The translations under genes were made by a program, and so were the position numbers. A stretch of 10,125 nucleotides of DNA. Origin: Mobilitalea sp. (GTDB taxonomy: Bacteria; Bacillota_A; Clostridia; Lachnospirales; Lachnospiraceae). Of the stretch, positions 6,189-10,125 are shown one piece after another. Position 1 is the first letter of the stretch, and every line of letters starts with the position of its first letter. Location: assembly GCA_029974875.1 (NCBI GenBank), contig JARKQP010000123.1, positions 1-10,125 of the forward strand, written 5' to 3'. The notes under the pieces were generated by a model. The model was not told the DNA's origin and ran no database searches. It was given only the letters and a program-made list of their open reading frames with translations.

Positions 6189-7952
6189 ATGAATAAATGG
6201 ATGGAAAAATTTAATCACTGGAAATTTGATAAGAAAATGACCTTGTTTATTTCTCTCAGCATCGTGATAACAACAATGGTCATATTAATTGTATCTACGG
6301 TATCCTTTGTACTGATAGCGAGGAACCAGTCTAAAAATATGGCAGAAGAGCAATTGTATTCTATGGCCTCTAATTATGAAGCAACCTTTACAAATTATAA
6401 AGAATTAACCTATGCTTTAGTTATGGATACTTCGGTCCAAGCCTATTTAAACTGTGATAAAAGCAAAAAAGAAACCTATTATAGCCTGGCTACTTCGGCG
6501 AGGAATACTTTAGTAAATGCAACAAATGTAAATGCAAACATTAATTTTATGGTGGTTATCAATGAAAATTCCGGCGACTATATTTATAAAGGGGATGTAA
6601 GCCTGTACAGGTCCAGGTTCTATGATAATTACGAGGATGATTATAAAAACAGTAAAAACATGGATGATGGTTCGATACGGATGTCCTTTAATAATATATT
6701 TTCCTATTATGAGGAGTACGCTTTAATTATATACTACCCAATTTATTCCACGAAAACAATAGGGAAGCGGATTGGATTACTATGCATCAATATAAAGGAT
6801 AATAATCTGGCACAAATTTTCACACAGCACAACGAGCATTATAATTCTAAAATTAATTTTATTGACCAGGCCGGAACGGTTATAGCCATCGCGGATAAAA
6901 ATCTGATAGGTACTAAAGTGGATTATCTGGACCGGTTAAGCGGCGCCAACGGAAGCTTTGTGAAATCAGGCCAATTATATACCTATCAAAAGATAGGACA
7001 ATGGAAGTATTACCTTGTGCAGATTATTCCTACAGCAGAGCTGGCGCAAAATAGCATAAGGGTTATGGTAATATTGGTGATTGTAATGATAGGCATGGTC
7101 GGCATTTGTTTATTTTTATTAAGGAAACTGGTGGCTATTGCCTATAAACCATTAGACAATGTAGTCAGCAAAATGGAAGCCGTATCAAATGGCCAGCTTG
7201 AGATCCGTATGAATGAGGAGAATATGGGGGAAGACTTTAAAAAGCTGGCTCTGGGATTTAACAGTATGATGGAGGAAATCTACATCTTAATGGAGCAGGT
7301 TAAGTTTGAACAGCAGCAGCTGCAGCAAATCAGGCTTAATGCACTTCAAGCCCAGATAAAGCCCCATTTTTTATATAATACCTTGGACTGCATTCATTGG
7401 CAGGCAATTTCCGACGGAAATAAGGAAGTATCAACCATGGTAAAGGCATTAGCATCTTATTATAGGATTTGCCTTAGCAAGGGGAAGGATATCATTACCC
7501 TGGATCAGGAAATCTCACATATTGAAAATTATTTGATTATTCAAAATATGAGATACGATAATATCGTGGAAAGTGAAATAAACGTAAAAGAAGAATTTTT
7601 GGGAGTCGAAATTCCTAAAATGACGTTACAGCCCTTGGTAGAAAATGCGATTTACCATGGGATTAAAATTAAGGATGGAAACAAGGGAAAGGTAACCATT
7701 ACGGCAGAAAGGGATAAAGAGGATATTTTGATCGAGGTCATTGACAACGGATCCGGAATGACAGAGGAACAAATCAGGGCATTAAATAATTCTATCTCTG
7801 AAGTGTATGAAACCTTTGGTTATGGAGTGAGAAATGTAAACAAAAGAATAGAGATTATGTTTGGAAAGCAGTATGGGCTGTATTTTATGAAAAACAATTT
7901 GAGTGGTATCACTGTGCAAATCCGTCTTCCATTTCAAAAGAATTCTGATTAG
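6189..7952 (+). CDS. Sensor histidine kinase, YesM/LytS-like family
   Basis: Membrane sensor that phosphorylates the response regulator encoded next. 587 aa. TM1 at about 18-44; extracytoplasmic sensing region at about 45-288, probably a double-Cache fold judging from segments such as IDQAGTVIAIADKNLIGTKV near the membrane-proximal end; TM2 at about 290-312; HAMP linker at about 313-365; short Gln-rich coiled coil (about 368-385). The His_kinase (PF06580-type) domain has QIKPHFLYNTLD with phospho-acceptor His393, the N-box LVENAIYHG with Asn486, the ATP-binding DNGSGM (519-524) and a second Gly box GYGVRNVNKRI. All key residues are present. SD GGGGAG lies about 5 nt before the ATG. It follows the permeases by 139 bp and precedes the regulator by 14 bp. 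In this family the signal is often an oligosaccharide or a sugar-loaded binding protein; which applies here is not visible. Confidence 0.95.
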   Translation: MNKWMEKFNHWKFDKKMTLFISLSIVITTMVILIVSTVSFVLIARNQSKNMAEEQLYSMASNYEATFTNYKELTYALVMDTSVQAYLNCDKSKKETYYSLATSARNTLVNATNVNANINFMVVINENSGDYIYKGDVSLYRSRFYDNYEDDYKNSKNMDDGSIRMSFNNIFSYYEEYALIIYYPIYSTKTIGKRIGLLCINIKDNNLAQIFTQHNEHYNSKINFIDQAGTVIAIADKNLIGTKVDYLDRLSGANGSFVKSGQLYTYQKIGQWKYYLVQIIPTAELAQNSIRVMVILVIVMIGMVGICLFLLRKLVAIAYKPLDNVVSKMEAVSNGQLEIRMNEENMGEDFKKLALGFNSMMEEIYILMEQVKFEQQQLQQIRLNALQAQIKPHFLYNTLDCIHWQAISDGNKEVSTMVKALASYYRICLSKGKDIITLDQEISHIENYLIIQNMRYDNIVESEINVKEEFLGVEIPKMTLQPLVENAIYHGIKIKDGNKGKVTITAERDKEDILIEVIDNGSGMTEEQIRALNNSISEVYETFGYGVRNVNKRIEIMFGKQYGLYFMKNNLSGITVQIRLPFQKNSD

Positions 7953-7966
7953 AGGAGGTGCTTTTT

Positions 7967-9532
7967 GTGTACAAGGTTCTTATTGTTGACGATGAGAAAA
8001 TGATACGGATGGGAATTAAAAAAGTAATTCCCTGGAATAGCTTAGGGATAGAGGAGGTCTTTACGGCTGCTTCAGGAAAAGAAGCCTTGGAAATACTGGA
8101 AAGAGAAAAAATTGATATCATGATTACGGATATCAGTATGACAGAAATGACGGGAATTGAGCTGGTGGAGAAAATCAGGGACATGACCCAGAATATAAGG
8201 ATTATCGTATTAACCGGATATGATAATTTTGAATATGTCAGACAGTGCCTCCGCCTGCAGGTGGCCGATTTCTTTTTAAAACCCATCGATGAACAGGTTT
8301 TGACCGATACAATACGAAAACAGGTGACGGCCCTGGACCGGCAGAAGGAATCGGCATACCGTGAGATAAGAACCCGGAGGGCACAGGGAACAGCAGAACA
8401 GCTCGCACTGGAAAAGATTATGAAGAAGCTGATCCATAATAAAATAGAGCACACCAATGAGGTTATAAACTTCTTATTAAAATACCAATATGACAGGGAA
8501 CAGAGCTTACAGGTTGCAATTTTAGTGCCGGAATTACATATGAAGGGGAATGAAGGTGATGAAAGCTTTACAGCCCTGTCAATTAAAAATATCTGCATCA
8601 GTATGATAGATGCCCAGAATGCAGGCATCACCTTCATGGATGATGACGGAAAAATTGTAATGGTGTTCTTTGACAAAGACAATGAAAATGAGATCGTAGA
8701 ACAGATCGAGCAATTAAACAACATATTAAAGGATGAATACAATATTAGCCCGAAGGTTGTCCTGGGAAGTGTGGTGAAGGGTTTCTTTAACCTTATGATT
8801 TCTTATAATGACGCGATTTATTTATTAAGCCATGAGAAGGAAAGCATAAAGGAAATTGTCCAATCCTACCAGTCCCAGAGCAGGGCAGATATTTTCAGGG
8901 ATATTTACCAGGAATTAAAGGCGACTATGAACGCGAATATAGCGAATATGGAATATGTGCTGCGGATATTCGAAACCTTTGGCAAGGCTACGGAGTCCTA
9001 TAATTTAACCGTTAATTATATAAGAAGATGCTGCTTTGAAATTGCATCCTCGGTTTACTTTTCCTATTTAAGCAATTCAGGGGAAAATGCTGACGATAAG
9101 CTGAATGAAGTATTAAAATCCTTAATTCATGCAAGCAAAGAGGAGACTTTGGAGGTTACGAAAGCATTCCTATCCCAGATCTCCGGCAATGAAAAATTAA
9201 ACGGCCATGAGATTATTTTGCAGGCGGTCCGCTATATTGATGAAAATCTTTCCACGGATTTATCCGTTTCAAGCATTGCGGCAAATTTATATATAACACC
9301 AAATTACTTTTCCAGGCTTTTTAAGAGGGTAAAGGGGGAAGGCTGCAATGAGTACATAGTCAGGAAAAGAATAGAAAAGGCGCAGTCCCTCCTTGTAAAT
9401 ACCAGCAGTAAGACAGGGAAGATAGCCATGATGGTAGGCTATAATGATACCAATTATTTTTCCTTGGCATTTAAGAAGCATACGGGGGCATCTCCTACCA
9501 AATACAGGGAGGCTGTCCAGGAAAGCGGATAG
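7967..9532 (+). CDS. Response regulator, YesN-like, with AraC-type DNA-binding domain
   Basis: Transcription activator controlled by the kinase upstream. With the GTG start at 7967 it has 521 aa. Receiver domain 1-120: acidic pair Asp8/Asp9, phospho-acceptor Asp55 (in MITDISM), Thr83 and Lys105 (FFLKPID) are all present. A middle region of about 290 residues, typical of YesN-type regulators, has no motif I can name. The AraC-type two-HTH domain is at about 415-517 (LSVSSIAANLYITPNYFSRL; KIAMMVGYNDTNYFSLAFKK; ending GASPTKYRE). The start at 7967 is chosen because AGGAGG at 7953-7958 is 8 nt upstream; the in-frame GTG at 7958 overlaps that SD. Likely targets are the importer promoter near 2498 and perhaps its own operon (inference). 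Confidence 0.95.
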   Translation: MYKVLIVDDEKMIRMGIKKVIPWNSLGIEEVFTAASGKEALEILEREKIDIMITDISMTEMTGIELVEKIRDMTQNIRIIVLTGYDNFEYVRQCLRLQVADFFLKPIDEQVLTDTIRKQVTALDRQKESAYREIRTRRAQGTAEQLALEKIMKKLIHNKIEHTNEVINFLLKYQYDREQSLQVAILVPELHMKGNEGDESFTALSIKNICISMIDAQNAGITFMDDDGKIVMVFFDKDNENEIVEQIEQLNNILKDEYNISPKVVLGSVVKGFFNLMISYNDAIYLLSHEKESIKEIVQSYQSQSRADIFRDIYQELKATMNANIANMEYVLRIFETFGKATESYNLTVNYIRRCCFEIASSVYFSYLSNSGENADDKLNEVLKSLIHASKEETLEVTKAFLSQISGNEKLNGHEIILQAVRYIDENLSTDLSVSSIAANLYITPNYFSRLFKRVKGEGCNEYIVRKRIEKAQSLLVNTSSKTGKIAMMVGYNDTNYFSLAFKKHTGASPTKYREAVQESG

Positions 9533-9647
9533 AATTTTATAGATACAGGGTAAATATATGTAAAGGTGCTCCAAAAGTAATAATCCCTTTAGGACAACGA
9601 CAATATACCGGGAAGATATACTTTATACTTCAAGATATTGTAGATGT

Positions 9648-9685
9648 TAAGGAGGCGGCTTGCTTTTGGAATGCCTTATTTTTTT
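9648..9685 (+). terminator. Weak terminator candidate after the response regulator
   Basis: TAAGG (9648-9652) can pair with CCTTA (9674-9678), followed immediately by seven T (9679-9685). The stem is only about 5 bp with a large imperfect loop. It is the best T-run structure downstream of the regulator's stop at 9532, but it is poor; termination may be factor-dependent or elsewhere. Confidence 0.3.
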
Positions 9686-9970
9686 GCCTGAAAAGAGGTT
9701 GGGCAGAAGAATGATAATAAAAAGGTTTAATTAAATCGAGGAAAATGAAGCGTTTATTGGGAATAAAAGGCGTGTAAAAGAGCATTTGTGTTAAAATAAT
9801 ACATATTATAACAATTATGTAAGAATAAGAATGGAGAACTAATAAAAAGCAAGAGGCAAATATAATTAAAAATATTAACAATAGAGATATAAAATAGCTA
9901 TATTCTTCAACAAAATATATATATTAGTGCTATAAATGAACTATTTGATTAAAAGATTTAATAAAAGGCA

Positions 9971-9999
9971 TTGACACCGGATAAATACGGCGTTATAAT
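9971..9999 (+). promoter_or_regulatory. Perfect-consensus sigma-A promoter before the gene at 10034
   Basis: TTGACA (9971-9976), a 17-nt spacer and TATAAT (9994-9999): both hexamers are exact and the spacing is optimal. Transcription would start near 10006, giving a leader of under 30 nt with AGGAGG at 10018-10023. An AT-rich tract lies upstream. The architecture predicts strong expression, so any control must come from repression or upstream elements. Confidence 0.9.
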
Positions 10000-10033
10000 T
10001 AAAACAATTAAAAAATGAGGAGGTTGTTTCATT

Positions 10034-10125
10034 ATGAGAAAAGCATTTATATGTCCTGCAAAATATGTACAGGGTGAGGATGAGCTGTTGAATTTAGGCT
10101 ATTTTGTTAAAACCTTCGGCACCTC
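10034..10125 (+). CDS. gldA: Glycerol dehydrogenase-family protein (5' part; continues beyond window)
   Basis: Only the first 30 codons are visible, encoding MRKAFICPAKYVQGEDELLN followed by LGYFVKTFGT. This matches, from memory, the conserved N-terminus of bacterial NAD-dependent glycerol dehydrogenases of the iron/zinc-containing alcohol dehydrogenase superfamily, where YVQG is the start of the dinucleotide-binding part. Those enzymes oxidise glycerol to dihydroxyacetone, or reduce small carbonyls. The metal and active-site residues lie outside the window, so the substrate cannot be confirmed. SD AGGAGG at 10018-10023 is 10 nt before the ATG. It has its own strong promoter and is about 500 bp from the sugar cluster, so it probably belongs to a separate unit. 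Confidence 0.75.
   Translation, partial: MRKAFICPAKYVQGEDELLNLGYFVKTFGT

Larger units (their letters stand above)
9533..10033 (+). other. AT-rich intergenic region (501 bp)
   Basis: No gene supported. The part from about 9770 to 9970 is very rich in A and T, with runs such as AAAATATATATATT around 9912-9925. A minus-strand open frame here starts with TTG, lacks an SD and is almost all hydrophobic, as expected of AT-rich DNA, so I leave it out. The last 65 bp hold the promoter and SD of the next gene; the AT-rich tract upstream could act as a bent or UP-like element. Confidence 0.7.

Noticed and set aside
7909..8742. Long minus-strand open frame opposite the response regulator
   Set aside because: Low-complexity Ser/Ile-rich shadow of a well-supported plus-strand gene.
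9561..9591. Inverted repeat TAAAGG/CCTTTA just after the response regulator
   Set aside because: 6-bp stem with a 19-nt loop and no T-run; too weak to call a terminator.
9630..9881. Minus-strand hydrophobic small protein in the intergenic region
   Set aside because: TTG start, no SD, and a composition expected from AT-rich DNA; it also covers the possible terminator T-run.
9875..9881. Rex-like half site TTGTTAA (minus strand) before the dehydrogenase gene
   Set aside because: Only one half matches the usual TTGTTAA-N4-TTAACAA operator, and the DNA is AT-rich, so chance is likely.

Overview
The window looks like a chromosomal segment of a low-to-moderate GC, Gram-positive anaerobe of the Clostridia, most likely a plant-fibre-degrading Lachnospiraceae-type organism. 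Reasons: strong AGGAGG ribosome binding sites, a lipobox solute-binding protein, a YesM/YesN-type two-component pair, a GH120 beta-xylosidase resembling the Thermoanaerobacterium enzyme, and AT-rich intergenic DNA. Species assignment is inference.

Layout. (1) Positions 1-1315, minus strand: the first 438 residues of a cytoplasmic GH120-type beta-xylosidase whose 3' end lies outside the window. Its leader carries a repeated Shine-Dalgarno/anti-Shine-Dalgarno hairpin, and a promoter lies at 1403-1432. (2) Positions 1523-2284, plus strand, divergent: a cupin-AraC transcription regulator, closed by a strong intrinsic terminator (2367-2411). (3) Positions 2598-9532, plus strand: a sugar-import and sensing cluster made of a lipoprotein solute-binding protein, two MalF/MalG-type permeases, a membrane sensor histidine kinase and a response regulator with an AraC-type output domain. 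No ABC ATPase is encoded; a shared MsmX/MsiK-type ATPase elsewhere is presumably used. A hairpin followed by five 18-bp tandem repeats separates the binding protein from the permeases. (4) Positions 9533-10033: AT-rich non-coding DNA ending in a perfect-consensus sigma-A promoter. (5) Position 10034 to the end: the first 30 codons of a probable glycerol dehydrogenase-family gene, apparently a new transcription unit.

How the parts fit together: the kinase probably senses an extracellular oligosaccharide or the loaded binding protein and phosphorylates the response regulator, which activates the importer promoter. Imported xylo-oligosaccharides would be cleaved inside the cell by the GH120 enzyme, controlled by the divergent AraC regulator. 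This resembles the known xynDC-xynEFG arrangement of Geobacillus stearothermophilus. The substrate is inferred only from the GH120 neighbour. I do not see a wholly new system here. The most unusual items are the regulatory RNA-scale structures (the SD decoy hairpin, the tandem repeats after the binding-protein gene, and short motifs shared between leaders).
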